DNA of 64,000 nt from Bradyrhizobium sp. 1(2017). Its GTDB lineage: Bacteria > Pseudomonadota > Alphaproteobacteria > Rhizobiales > Xanthobacteraceae. Positions 18,501 through 26,173 of this stretch are shown one piece after another. The notes under the pieces are model-generated. The model was given only the letters and a program-made list of their open reading frames with translations, had not been told where the DNA came from and searched no databases. The stretch covers positions 682,001 to 746,000 of the forward strand of contig NZ_CP050022.2 of assembly GCF_011602485.2 (NCBI RefSeq), given 5' to 3'. Numbering within the stretch: position 1 is the stretch's first letter; each line of letters starts with the position of its first letter. The translations under genes were made by a program, and so were the position numbers.

Positions 18501-19253
18501 AAATTTCCGGATAAACATGCCTTCGCTGCCGAAGGGGTTGTCATGCCCACGAGCGACAGTCAGCAGGTCAACCAGCGAGTACAGGTCCCACAACCGATTT
18601 TGAATGGGCGTGGCAGTCAGCATCAGGACGTAGGGAAATCGTCGTTCCTCTAGCGCCGTGCGAAAGCGTTTCGCAACCTGTGGGGTGTTGGGGACACCGT
18701 AAAGATTTCTGAGCTTGTGCGCTTCGTCTAAGACCAGCATCTGGAAGCGGTCTTCTGGAAGCTTTTCGAGATACAATCGAGCCGAATTGTACGTCGTGAT
18801 TACCGCGCCGACTTCATCTGGTTCGGCGGCAAGTAAGTCCCTCCCGAATGCCACAATGGCTGGAATGTTGAACTTCGCCTCTAGTTCTTCCTTCCATTGC
18901 TGGGCGAGAATCTTTGGACAAACGATTAGGACCTTGGACAGTCGGGATCGGATGACAAGTTCGCTAATGATCAGGCCTGCGCTGATCGTCTTTCCGAGAC
19001 CAACATCGTCCGCGAGCAGAGTCACTGGAAGACGACGACAGAATGTAATGAGGTTGGTTACTTGATGATGGTAGGGAGTAAGACGATCGCTCCACCTCGG
19101 CGCAGACTTAAAGTCTTCCGCGCGATCAATAACAATTGGGTCGGTCAGGTCCCATTCGAGACCTGCTCGGTAAAGTCTATATTCTTCGGGCTCTTTGCTC
19201 CGGCTAAGAATCTTCGACTTAAATTCCGTGGCGACGTCCATCCCCCAACCCAA
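15543..19253 (-). CDS. SNF2-family helicase with C-terminal array of 15-residue repeats
   Basis: About 1236 residues, numbered from a TTG at 19253; an ATG at codon 5 (19241) is an equally possible start, and neither has a clear ribosome site. Helicase motifs are present: Walker A D83-VGLGKT89, DEAH 176-179, LTATPIQN near 212, STEAGSEGVN near 447 and QRIGRVQR near 477. Residues 540-870 are unassigned. From residue 880 to about 1124 a [C/S]xx[S/T]G[K/R] motif recurs every 15 residues, with first positions 880, 895, 910, 925, 940, 955, 970, 985, 1000, 1015, 1030, 1045, 1060, 1075 and 1090, then 1104 and 1119. The repeat may bind metal or DNA. The gene is coupled to rmuC and visibly AT-richer than the flanking genes. 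Its biological role is unknown. Confidence 0.85.
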   Translation of the reverse strand: MGWGMDVATEFKSKILSRSKEPEEYRLYRAGLEWDLTDPIVIDRAEDFKSAPRWSDRLTPYHHQVTNLITFCRRLPVTLLADDVGLGKTISAGLIISELVIRSRLSKVLIVCPKILAQQWKEELEAKFNIPAIVAFGRDLLAAEPDEVGAVITTYNSARLYLEKLPEDRFQMLVLDEAHKLRNLYGVPNTPQVAKRFRTALEERRFPYVLMLTATPIQNRLWDLYSLVDLLTVARGHDNPFGSEGMFIRKFVADPRDGARQLKEEAKDEFRSIVYGYMSRVRRGDAKLYFPERKVLRHEVNPTAAELQLIKAIAKPIQKLNRLTQISILQALTSSPEALSAQLDNMARNGTVPADLAATVKDIVAEMPLTAKLLGLNKLIQKLKKENPDGWRLVVFTIRRETQTTIQNFLEGHGLKVGIINGDSGERNQETIKLFRETPPRYRVIVSTEAGSEGVNLQIANVLVNYDLPWNPMIVEQRIGRVQRLASSHAFVSIYNVTLRGTFEDYIVGRLMEKLQMASHAVGDVEALLQGADVGDGDEDGGSGFEDRVLDLVLAALAGKDVERATKLAEKSIEDAKLELEREEANINSLLGGMDEAEYDGPRTPTLPNIKRSMTPREFALAALKFLKVQLTEEPNGFLRAEENGGREYIRFADPADPAKRTTLYAPGAPAFQRLVGRIVASGLHEVDDLDQDPTRASRETAQTWVTQFGGHFTSSELTDAIRLFDGSALLRVRATVAHDSYERLVGVHCENQDHRTERNKSAVNPIPRAFDKPQSLGIDVDRLQRAALSDDGISEFSRFYLERREHETMRASDTRKRKKLEDEFTPRLELTLVGLDGRVHREIGVKVRYTLNSEDEYESLLVVRPHDKALIRAPELSLCSKSGKTVPNQCLARCDVTGAYVLRHLLAKSETSGRLALPEFTILCAHSAKRILREEADVSAITGKLVSVEFLKTSAMSGKKAEAEHFRTCFFTKSEFLTDELVLSEISGKEYRSDEGMQSSASGRTGHKREFIFCHETRRPIAPDEAEECEITGHRVRAGILEKCEITGKMVLPIGLETCSLTGKRALKRHIVSSSLSGLRLLEQIAQRSSKGMFCAPSERRTCVWSGRAAHPDDIRTCELTGLAIHFEFMTPHAPYRLQPLIEMLNGVRRGSDGVERWPEIANQLTSAKNGGKYRVEAAIVSPNNQHLATSSESRAMLGLRVYQVGALYDVSTKSIVGRICVGKRGKESWIEIAR

Positions 19254-19333
19254 TCTGAGACGTGCTCAACCGCAAGATGCTTGGTTCTACCCTTGCGGGC
19301 AAGTGCACTTTCGTCGGTGTGTTGGTGCGTCGC

Positions 19334-19370
19334 AAAAGCAAAAACGGCCGGATCTTCCGATCCGGCCGCT
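19334..19370 (-). terminator. Rho-independent terminator of rpmB
   Basis: Perfect stem GGCCGGATC (19346-19354), four-base loop, GATCCGGCC (19359-19367), followed on the minus strand by TTTTTGCTTTT. It stands about 70 bases past the rpmB stop and separates rpmB from the SNF2 gene. Confidence 0.9.
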
Positions 19371-19437
19371 ACTCAAACTCTACTGGCTAAGCCTACGCCA
19401 CGCGACGCAACCTAGCCCCCGCCCAATTCTTGAAAAC

Positions 19438-19749
19438 TTAGCTGGCCTTCTTCGCCGGCGCGGTCGTCGGGCCGACCTTCTTCTGGATGGCGCGCTTCAG
19501 CTCGAGGGCGCGCGGCGACAGGGCGTCGGCGTTGGCCTTGAGCAGGAAGGCATCGAGGCCACCATTGTGGTCGACGCTCTTCACCGCGTTGGTGGAGACG
19601 CGCAGGCGCACGTTGCGCTCCAGGGCTTCCGACTGGAACGTCACGTTGACGAGGTTCGGCAGGAAGCGGCGCTTGGTCTTGATGTTGGAGTGGCTGACCT
19701 TGTGGCCGACGAGGGGGCCCTTGGCCGTCAGTTCGCAGCGGCGAGACAT
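19438..19749 (-). CDS. rpmB: 50S ribosomal protein L28
   Basis: A 103-residue ribosomal protein of the large subunit. The N-terminus [22 protein letters not shown] and the following [15 protein letters not shown] are the L28 signature. The alphaproteobacterial-length C-terminal extension ends in a Lys/Ala-rich tail ([14 protein letters not shown]). The gene is monocistronic, with its own terminator at 19334-19370. The G+C and codon use return to the high-G+C norm here, marking the right border of the lower-G+C SNF2-rmuC insert. Confidence 0.97.
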   Translation of the reverse strand: MSRRCELTAKGPLVGHKVSHSNIKTKRRFLPNLVNVTFQSEALERNVRLRVSTNAVKSVDHNGGLDAFLLKANADALSPRALELKRAIQKKVGPTTAPAKKAS

Positions 19750-19916
19750 GGCAAAATCCTTATCTTAGACCCCAACGAGTTGCGGCCGCCATTCGGGGCG
19801 CCACGGGGGCAAATTCTCTGTCCTTGCAGGGAGCGGGCGGACGTATAGGGGGGAAGGGGCGGGTAGTCAAGGTTTTGGGGCGGGGTTTCATGCCTCGCAC
19901 GATGCCCAGCCTTCGG

Positions 19917-20020
19917 TGTCATCGCCCGGCTTGACCGGGCGATCCAGTACGCCGTGGCGGCGCGGCCGGAGTCGAGGGGCCGCGGCGTACTGGATGCCCC
20001 GCCTTCGCGGGGCATGACAG
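19917..20020. repeat. Palindromic repeat, family 2
   Basis: Left arm TGTCATCGCCCGGCTTGACC, GGGCGATCCAGTAC; right arm GTACTGGATGCCCCGCC, TTCG, CGGGGCATGACAG. The inner GATCCAGTAC/GTACTGGAT ends are complementary. The rest of the gap between rpmB and the DUF3108 gene (19750-20188) shows no gene. Confidence 0.85.
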
Positions 20021-20188
20021 TGGAATATGTGGAGAGTGGGATACCTCCCCAATCACCAAAACGGCAATGATCGGAACGCCTTACGATCACATAAAGGGCG
20101 CAATCGCACCGGAAGAATCCGGTGGAGTTCCGAGGGCCGCGTGCCCGGACGCATTGCCTGCCGCTGATTTCGGCTTAAGTAACTGCCA

Positions 20189-21076
20189 TTGGCGCCCCGA
20201 TTGGAAAGCTTCGTGCCCACCACGTCCCTTCTCTCGCCCCGGCGGCGCTCTGCCGGCCGGCTGGCCTTCGCCGCCTTTTGCGGGCTGGCCCTGGCGTGGG
20301 CGGCCGATCCCGTGGCGGCGCAAGGCAAGCTCGAGGCGCAATATGAGGCGACGCTGGCGGGCATTCCTGTCGGCAAAGGCGCCTGGAACATCGACATCCA
20401 GGACGACGTGTTCGCGGCCGCGGCCTCCGGCGGCACCACGGGGCTCTTGAAATCCTTCACGGGCGGGTCCGGCACCGGCGCCAGCCAGGGGCGCATCGTC
20501 AACGGCGCGCTGGTGGCGACCGGCTACCAAGCCTCCACCACCACCCAGAAGAAGACCGAAAATATCCACATCACGCTCGACAAGGGCAATGTGAAGGAAT
20601 TCGCGATCCTGCCGGAGCCGCCGGTCGATCCCGATCGCATCGTCGTCACCGAGGCGCATCGCCGCGGCGTCTGGGACCCCATGACCGCCTCGCTGCTGCG
20701 CGTACCCGGCACCGGCGACCCCGTCTCGCCCGACGCCTGCCGCAACTCCGCGCCGGTGTTCGACGGCCGCATGCGCTACGAGCTTAAGCTCGATTTCAAG
20801 CGCATGGAGAGCGTGAAGGCGGAGAGGGGGTACAAGGGCCCGGTCGTGGTCTGCTCGATTTATTTCGTGCCCGTCGCCGGCTACATCCCCGATCGGCCCG
20901 TGATCAAATACCTCGCCGCCCAGCGCAACATGGAGATCGCGTTCGCGCCGATCGCGGGCACGCGCATCCTGGTCCCGTTCTGGCTGAAAGTGCCGACGCC
21001 GCTCGGCCCGGCCATGCTGGAAGCCACCAGCTTCATCACATCAGCCCAGCCCCCGCGCGTCGCCAAGACGCAATAG
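20189..21076 (+). CDS. DUF3108 domain secreted protein
   Basis: Up to 295 residues. The frame opens with a TTG at 20189; a GTG at 20213 would shorten the protein by eight residues, and neither has a strong ribosome site. A basic stretch (SPRRRSAGR) and a hydrophobic core (LAFAAFCGLALAWA) ending ADPVAAQG form a signal peptide, so the protein is probably periplasmic. The mature part has the DUF3108 beta-rich pattern: LEAQYEATLAGIPVGKGAWNI at the start, then FDGRMRYELKLDF and a late AGTRILVPFWLKVPTPLGPA. The family is widespread in alphaproteobacteria but without assigned function. It is monocistronic. Confidence 0.82.
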   Translation: MAPRLESFVPTTSLLSPRRRSAGRLAFAAFCGLALAWAADPVAAQGKLEAQYEATLAGIPVGKGAWNIDIQDDVFAAAASGGTTGLLKSFTGGSGTGASQGRIVNGALVATGYQASTTTQKKTENIHITLDKGNVKEFAILPEPPVDPDRIVVTEAHRRGVWDPMTASLLRVPGTGDPVSPDACRNSAPVFDGRMRYELKLDFKRMESVKAERGYKGPVVVCSIYFVPVAGYIPDRPVIKYLAAQRNMEIAFAPIAGTRILVPFWLKVPTPLGPAMLEATSFITSAQPPRVAKTQ

Positions 21077-21084
21077 GGCTTTTT

Positions 21085-21232
21085 CACCCTCCCCTGGAGG
21101 GGAGGGTCGATCGCGCGCAGCGCGAGCGGGGTGGGGTGATCCCTCCCCACGGGGACTGCCCGAGCGGAGAGACCCCGTCGCCCATGTCGCTGCGCTCCCT
21201 GTGCGCCGACCCTCCCCCTCCAGGGGAGGGTG
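21085..21232. repeat. Palindromic repeat, family 4
   Basis: Outer inverted arms CACCCTCCCCTGGAGGGGAG and CTCCAGGGGAGGGTG enclose about 110 bases. An inner inner-facing pair (GGGGTGATCCCTCCCC region) also pairs partly. It differs in sequence from families 1 to 3. It immediately follows the DUF3108 stop, so it may also act as a transcription end. Confidence 0.75.
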
Positions 21233-21600
21233 AGAGAGACCGTGCAAAATCAATGACTTCCCTACTGTGCATGGGGTTGTTTTGGCACTTTTTGTCGTGG
21301 CGGGTCTTTTGCCGGGGAATCCATTTGACTCCTCCCCGATTCTGATTCGACTCGGCGCCATCCCCAATTTTAAGGAAGGCGTCATCAAATCGTCGCTTGT
21401 ACGGCAGCGCCGAACTCCATCTAGTGCACAACCAATGAGAGTCCCGCGAGATGTTGCGTGAACGGAACGGGACTCACAGGGGAGTCAGCGATTCGGCCGC
21501 GATTCGTTCTAGAGTCGTTCCGAAGCTTAAAGCGAACGGGAAAAGCGTCGCAAAGTGAGACAGTTGCGCGAGGTTTGGGGAGGGCGGCCACGCTCTCCGC
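21233..21600. other. Gene-less stretch between two repeats
   Basis: About 370 bases between a family 4 and a family 2 repeat. The G+C is somewhat lower than around it. I see no convincing coding frame, RNA gene or strong promoter. A pair GAGAGTCCCG (21437) and GGGACTCAC (21469) is a weak inverted repeat. Confidence 0.5.
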
Positions 21601-21704
21601 TGTCATGCCCCGGCTTGACCGGGGCATCCAGTACGCTGCGGCTTCTCGGTTCAATCACTGCTGTCTCTGGAATACGGGATCGCCCGGTCAAGCCGGGCGA
21701 TGAC
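21601..21704. repeat. Palindromic repeat, family 2
   Basis: Left arm TGTCATGCCCCGGCTTGACC, GGGGCATCCAGTACGC; right arm GATCGCCCGGTCAAGCC, GGGCGATGACGG. Left and right stems differ, so each arm is a self-contained hairpin. Confidence 0.85.
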
Positions 21705-21818
21705 GGCGGAGTGCTCGGCGACAGCCACGCGTTCGGACACATGGCCGACACCCAGCCCCCGGCCCGCCCCAAAACAGCACTGACATTCGCCCAAATCGCC
21801 ACTACCTAATCCCCAGAC

Positions 21819-24800
21819 ATGGCCTTCTCCTCCTCCCCCTTCGCTTCCGAGCGCGCGCCCGGCGCTGGCGTCACTGCGGTGCTCGGGCCGACCAACACCG
21901 GCAAGACCCATCTCGCCATCGAACGGATGCTCGCGCATCCCTCGGGCATGATCGGGCTGCCGCTGCGCCTGCTCGCGCGCGAGGTCTACAACAAGATCGC
22001 CGATCGCGCGGGCGCAGAGAGCGTCGCGCTCGTCACCGGCGAGGAGAAGATCAAGCCGAAGAACCCGCGCTATTGGGTTTCGACCGTCGAGGCGATGCCG
22101 CGCGACCTCGACGTCTCCTTCCTCGCCGTCGACGAGGTCCAGATCGCCTCCGATCTCGAACGCGGCCACGTCTTCACCGACCGCATCCTCAACCGCCGCG
22201 GCCGCGACGAGACGCTGCTGCTGGGCGCCGCCACGATGCGCCCGATCATCGAGCGGCTGCTGCCCGGCGTGTCCATGATCACGCGGCCGCGGCTGTCGCA
22301 GCTGGAATTCGCCGGCGACCGCAAGATCACGCGCCAGCCGCGCCGCACCGCCATCGTCGCGTTCTCGGCGGATGAAGTTTACGCCATCGCCGAGTTGATC
22401 CGCCGCCAGCATGGCGGCGCTGCTGTTGTTTTGGGCTCGCTGTCGCCGCGCACACGCAACGCGCAGGTGGCGATGTTCCAGAACGGCGACGTCGATTATC
22501 TCGTCGCCACCGACGCCGTCGGCATGGGCCTCAATCTCGACGTCGACCACGTCGCCTTCGCCTCCGACCGCAAGTTCGACGGCTACCAGTTCCGCCGCCT
22601 CACGCCGGCCGAATTCGCGCAGATCGCCGGCCGCGCCGGCCGCGCCACGCGCAACGGCACCTTCGGCACCACCGGCCGCTGCGCGCCGTTCGAGCCCGAG
22701 CTGGTCAACGCGCTGCAGAACCACACCTTCGATCCGGTGAAGGTGCTGCAATGGCGCAATTCGAAGCTGGATTTCGCCTCGCTCGGCGCGCTCCAGGTGT
22801 CGCTGAACCTCGCCCCCGGCCACGAGGCGCTGACGCGCGCGCCTGTTGCCGAGGACATGCGCGTGCTCGACCACGCCGCCCGCGACGTCGAGGTGCGCGA
22901 TATCGCGCATGGCAAGACGGCGGTGGAGCGGCTCTGGGAGGCCTGCCAGGTCCCTGATTACCGAAAGCTGTCGCCGGCCGCCCATGCCGAGCTGGTGACG
23001 ACGCTCTACGGCTTCCTGATGCGGAAGGGATGCATTCCCGATTCCTGGTTCGAGGCCCAGATTACCCAGGCCGACCGCATCGACGGCGACATCGACACGC
23101 TGTCGGCCCGGATCGCACAGATTCGCACCTGGACCTTCGTCGCCAACCGCCCGGACTGGCTGAAAGACCCCGAACGCTGGCAGGGGATCGCGCGGGAGGT
23201 CGAAAATAAATTATCGGATGCGCTCCATGAACGCTTGACTGAGCGTTTCGTTGATCGCCGGACCAGTGTATTGATGCGCCGCCTGCGGGAGAACACGAGC
23301 TTGAATACTGAAATCGGCAAGACCGGCGAAGTCATCGTCGAAGGCCATGTCATCGGCCGCCTCGACGGCTTCACCTTTGCACCGGATGCGGCGGAAGCCG
23401 GCTCGGATGCGAAAGCCTTGCAGGCTGCAGCGCAAGCGGTGCTCGCCGGCGAGATCAATGCGCGCGCCGAGAAGCTCGGCAATGCGCCGGACGAGCAGTT
23501 CGTGCTGACCTCGGAAGGCACCATCCGCTGGACCGGCGATGCCGTGGCGCGGCTGTCTGCCGCAGAAGAGGCGCTGCATCCGCGCATCCGCATCATCTCG
23601 GACGAGCGATTGACGGGCGCGCCGCGTGACAAGGTGCAGGCCCGGCTCGAGCTCTGGCTCAAAACGCATATCGAGAAGCTGCTCGGGCCGATGTTCGAGC
23701 TGTCCAAGGCCGAGGATGTCACCGGCATCGCCCGCGGCATCGCCTATCAGCTGGTCGAGGCGCTCGGCGTGCTCGAGCGTCCGAAGATCGCCAACGAGCT
23801 GAAGGATCTCGACCAGCCCTCGCGCGCGGTGTTGCGCAAATACGGCGTCCGCTTCGGCGCCTATCACATTTACTTCCCCGGCCTGCTCAAGCCTGCCGCG
23901 CGTGCGTTGGCGGCGCTGCTCTGGGCGCTGAAGCAGGACAATGTCGATCTGTCCTCGCTCTCGGGCGCGCAGCATCTGGCATCCTCGGGCCGCACCTCGT
24001 TCCCGGTCGACAAGGCTCTGCCGCGTGATGCCTATCGCGTGCTCGGCTACAAGCAGGCCGGCGAGCGCGCCGTGCGCGTCGACATCCTGGAGCGCCTTGC
24101 CGATCTGATCCGCCCCGCGCTGGCCTGGCGCGAGAATTCGCCCGGCGAAAAGCCCGCCGGCGCGTTCGACGGCCGCAGTTTCGTGGTGACGCAGGCGATG
24201 ACCTCGCTCACGGGCTCGGCCGGCGAAGACTTCGCCTCCGTGCTGCGCGCGCTCGGCTATCGCATGGACAAGCGTCCGCCGCTGCCGCCGAAGCCTGTCG
24301 TGGCCGAGCCCGTCGCAACTGAGCAAGTCGTGACCGAGACGATCGCGGCCGAGACGCCGCCGGTTGAAGGCAGCGCGGAGACGTCGACCGAAACCGCGGC
24401 CGAGGCCGTTGCCGGCCTGCCGGAGGAGGCATCCGCGGAGGCCGCCGCCGAAGCGGTCACCGTCGAAGATGCTCCCGGCCTGGAGCAGCAGGACGAGTCA
24501 GCGCAGGCCGAGCCGGCGCTGGACGCTTCGCCCGAGGCTCCCGTCACGCCCGAAGACGCGCCCGGCATCGCGCCGCCCGCCGAGGAGACCGCTGCATCGC
24601 CGGAGGCTGCCGGCCTCGAAGCCGCTGCCGCCGAGACCGTGGCAACGGAAGCCGCCGCATCGCCCGACGCTGCCGCGCCCGAAGCTGCGGCCGCGCCCGC
24701 AGAGCCCGAGCTGGTCGAGGTCTGGCGTCCCGGCGGCCGTCACGAGGACCGCAAGCCGCGTCACGAGCGCCATCGCCACCAGCGTCACCACCGGCCGCGT

Positions 24801-25235
24801 CCGCAGGCCGGGGCAGAAGCCGGCGCTGCGGCGAGCGCGGCGCCCGGCGAAGCCACCGACGGCGCAAGGCCGGGCGAGCGTCATCGTCACGGCGGTCATC
24901 GCAGGGATTCCGGCAAGGACTTCCGCAAAGGGCGCGAAGGCGGTGAGGGCGGCGAGCGCCGCGACGACCGCAATCGCAGCTTCCAGGGCAAGGACCGCGA
25001 CAAGGATCGCGATCGCAACCGCGACAACAAGGGCAAGTTCGGCGGCGAGCGCGACAAGGGGCGCGAGCATCGCGGCCGTGACCGCGACAAGGGCCGCGAT
25101 CGCCAGGGCGGCCCGTCGCTGCGTCCCTACGCCTCGAGCGCGAACCCGCGCGAGCGCGATCGTCCCGCCGATCCGAACTCGCCCTTCGCCAAGCTCGCCG
25201 CGCTGAAGGAGCAGCTCTCCGGTCGGAAGGAGTGA
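21819..25235 (+). CDS. Suv3-like DExH-box RNA helicase with long disordered tail
   Basis: A 1138-residue protein. The first 700 residues match the SUPV3L1/Suv3 helicase family of RNA degradation: Walker A GPTNTGKTH near 23-31, DEVQ in VDEVQIASDLERGHVFTDR near 103-121, and motif VI QIAGRAGRA near 269. The family acts on structured RNA in mitochondrial and bacterial degradation complexes. From about residue 820 it is Ala/Glu/Pro-rich and then very Arg/Asp/Lys-rich (KDRDKDRDRNRDNKGK near 1065), an RNA-binding-type disordered tail. No strong ribosome site precedes the ATG. An S4 RNA-binding protein gene starts four bases after its stop, supporting an RNA-related role. Confidence 0.92.
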   Translation: MAFSSSPFASERAPGAGVTAVLGPTNTGKTHLAIERMLAHPSGMIGLPLRLLAREVYNKIADRAGAESVALVTGEEKIKPKNPRYWVSTVEAMPRDLDVSFLAVDEVQIASDLERGHVFTDRILNRRGRDETLLLGAATMRPIIERLLPGVSMITRPRLSQLEFAGDRKITRQPRRTAIVAFSADEVYAIAELIRRQHGGAAVVLGSLSPRTRNAQVAMFQNGDVDYLVATDAVGMGLNLDVDHVAFASDRKFDGYQFRRLTPAEFAQIAGRAGRATRNGTFGTTGRCAPFEPELVNALQNHTFDPVKVLQWRNSKLDFASLGALQVSLNLAPGHEALTRAPVAEDMRVLDHAARDVEVRDIAHGKTAVERLWEACQVPDYRKLSPAAHAELVTTLYGFLMRKGCIPDSWFEAQITQADRIDGDIDTLSARIAQIRTWTFVANRPDWLKDPERWQGIAREVENKLSDALHERLTERFVDRRTSVLMRRLRENTSLNTEIGKTGEVIVEGHVIGRLDGFTFAPDAAEAGSDAKALQAAAQAVLAGEINARAEKLGNAPDEQFVLTSEGTIRWTGDAVARLSAAEEALHPRIRIISDERLTGAPRDKVQARLELWLKTHIEKLLGPMFELSKAEDVTGIARGIAYQLVEALGVLERPKIANELKDLDQPSRAVLRKYGVRFGAYHIYFPGLLKPAARALAALLWALKQDNVDLSSLSGAQHLASSGRTSFPVDKALPRDAYRVLGYKQAGERAVRVDILERLADLIRPALAWRENSPGEKPAGAFDGRSFVVTQAMTSLTGSAGEDFASVLRALGYRMDKRPPLPPKPVVAEPVATEQVVTETIAAETPPVEGSAETSTETAAEAVAGLPEEASAEAAAEAVTVEDAPGLEQQDESAQAEPALDASPEAPVTPEDAPGIAPPAEETAASPEAAGLEAAAAETVATEAAASPDAAAPEAAAAPAEPELVEVWRPGGRHEDRKPRHERHRHQRHHRPRPQAGAEAGAAASAAPGEATDGARPGERHRHGGHRRDSGKDFRKGREGGEGGERRDDRNRSFQGKDRDKDRDRNRDNKGKFGGERDKGREHRGRDRDKGRDRQGGPSLRPYASSANPRERDRPADPNSPFAKLAALKEQLSGRKE

Positions 25236-25239
25236 TCCG

Positions 25240-25509
25240 ACGACCGAGCGGCAGCGCATCGACAAATGGCTGTGGCACGCGCGGGTGGTGAAGGCGCGCA
25301 CCTCGGCCGCCGAGTTGGTCGTTACCGGCCATGTCCGTGTCAATGGTGTGCGCGAGACCTCGCCGGGGCATGCGATCAAGGTCGGCGACGTCCTCACCAT
25401 CGCGCTCGATCGCACCGTGCGCGTGCTGAAGGTCATCGGCTTCAACGAACGCCGCGGCGATGCAGCCTCGGCCCGTGTGCTCTATGAGGAGCTCGGCGAG
25501 CGCAATTAG
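25240..25509 (+). CDS. S4 domain RNA-binding protein (HslR-like) with apparent ACG start
   Basis: About 89 residues. The S4 fold is clear: RIDKWLWHARVVKART, then AAELVVTGHVRVNG and IKVGDVLTIALDRTVRVLKV. HslR/YlmH-like S4 proteins bind rRNA or stalled 50S-tRNA complexes. The conserved N-terminus begins upstream of the first in-frame GTG (25285). The frame is open back to 25207 but has no ATG, GTG or TTG there. An ACG at 25240, seven bases after an excellent GGAAGGAG (25225-25232), would give the expected start T-E-R-Q-R-I-D-K-W-L-W. I take this as a non-canonical start or a mutated ATG. It follows the Suv3-like helicase immediately. Confidence 0.8.
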   Translation, partial: TTERQRIDKWLWHARVVKARTSAAELVVTGHVRVNGVRETSPGHAIKVGDVLTIALDRTVRVLKVIGFNERRGDAASARVLYEELGERN

Positions 25510-25641
25510 TTGCGCTTTGTATTCATTTCTTGGCCGATCATACGCACACAAGTGTCATGTTCGGGCCTTGCCGACCTTGCGGCGCCGAGCCATCCGCGCT
25601 ACGCAAGCCGCGACTTCTAAAAGAGCTTTTCGGAGCGTTGG

Positions 25642-25980
25642 ATGACTTACGTCGTCACTGAAAACTGCATCAAGTGCAAGTACACCGACTGCGTCGAGGT
25701 CTGCCCGGTCGACTGCTTCTATGAGGGTGACAACATGCTCGTCATCCACCCCGACGAGTGCATCGACTGCGGCGTGTGCGAGCCGGAATGCCCCGCCGAC
25801 GCCATCAAGCCGGATACGGAACCGGGCCTCGAAAAGTGGCTCCAGGTCAACGCCGACTACGCCAAGAGCTGGCCGAACATCACCCAGAAGAAAGAATCAC
25901 CTGCCGACGCCAAGGAATTCGACGGCATGGACGGCAAGTTCGAGAAATATTTTTCTCCAAACCCCGGCTCCGGAGACTAA
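25642..25980 (+). CDS. fdxA: 7Fe-8S ferredoxin FdxA
   Basis: A 112-residue electron carrier of the Azotobacter FdI class. Cysteines are placed for a 3Fe-4S cluster (C9, C17, C50) and a 4Fe-4S cluster (C21, C40, C43, C46), with extra C12 and C25. The C-terminal region ([20 protein letters not shown]) is the usual extension of this class. The gene order S4 protein, fdxA, carD is common in Hyphomicrobiales. The upstream 130 bases hold no clear coding potential and should contain its promoter. The redox partner is not shown by the context. Confidence 0.95.
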   Translation: MTYVVTENCIKCKYTDCVEVCPVDCFYEGDNMLVIHPDECIDCGVCEPECPADAIKPDTEPGLEKWLQVNADYAKSWPNITQKKESPADAKEFDGMDGKFEKYFSPNPGSGD

Positions 25981-26063
25981 TTCAGGTCCAAACTTAACCC
26001 TAATAGTGGCGCTTCAGCCGAAAACCAGCCCTCAAGACCCCTAAATCATTGATTTTTGCGGGA

Positions 26064-26085
26064 AATGTGCTATATTGGGCACATT
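26064..26085 (+). promoter_or_regulatory. Putative carD promoter with inverted repeat over the -10 region
   Basis: AATGTGC (26064-26070) and GCACATT (26079-26085) form a perfect inverted repeat with an 8-base spacer containing TATATT (26071-26076), a good -10 box. TTGCGG (26056-26061) is placed 9 bases too close to be the normal -35; TTGATT (26049-26054) is better, 16 bases upstream. A repressor or CarD itself could bind here. The start site has not been measured. Confidence 0.5.
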
Positions 26086-26173
26086 AAGCCGAACCCCGTC
26101 AGCCTGTTGGCCCCTCTGGGTTCCCGTGAAACCAAATGTCGAACAGGGGCGTGGCAGTTTCCGCGCGCAGGCT

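Noticed and set aside
24980..25110. Short DNA repeats in the 3' part of the Suv3-like gene
   Set aside because: The GACAAGG/CGCGAC-like repetition is explained by the Arg/Asp/Lys-rich protein tail; it is not a CRISPR or separate repeat element.
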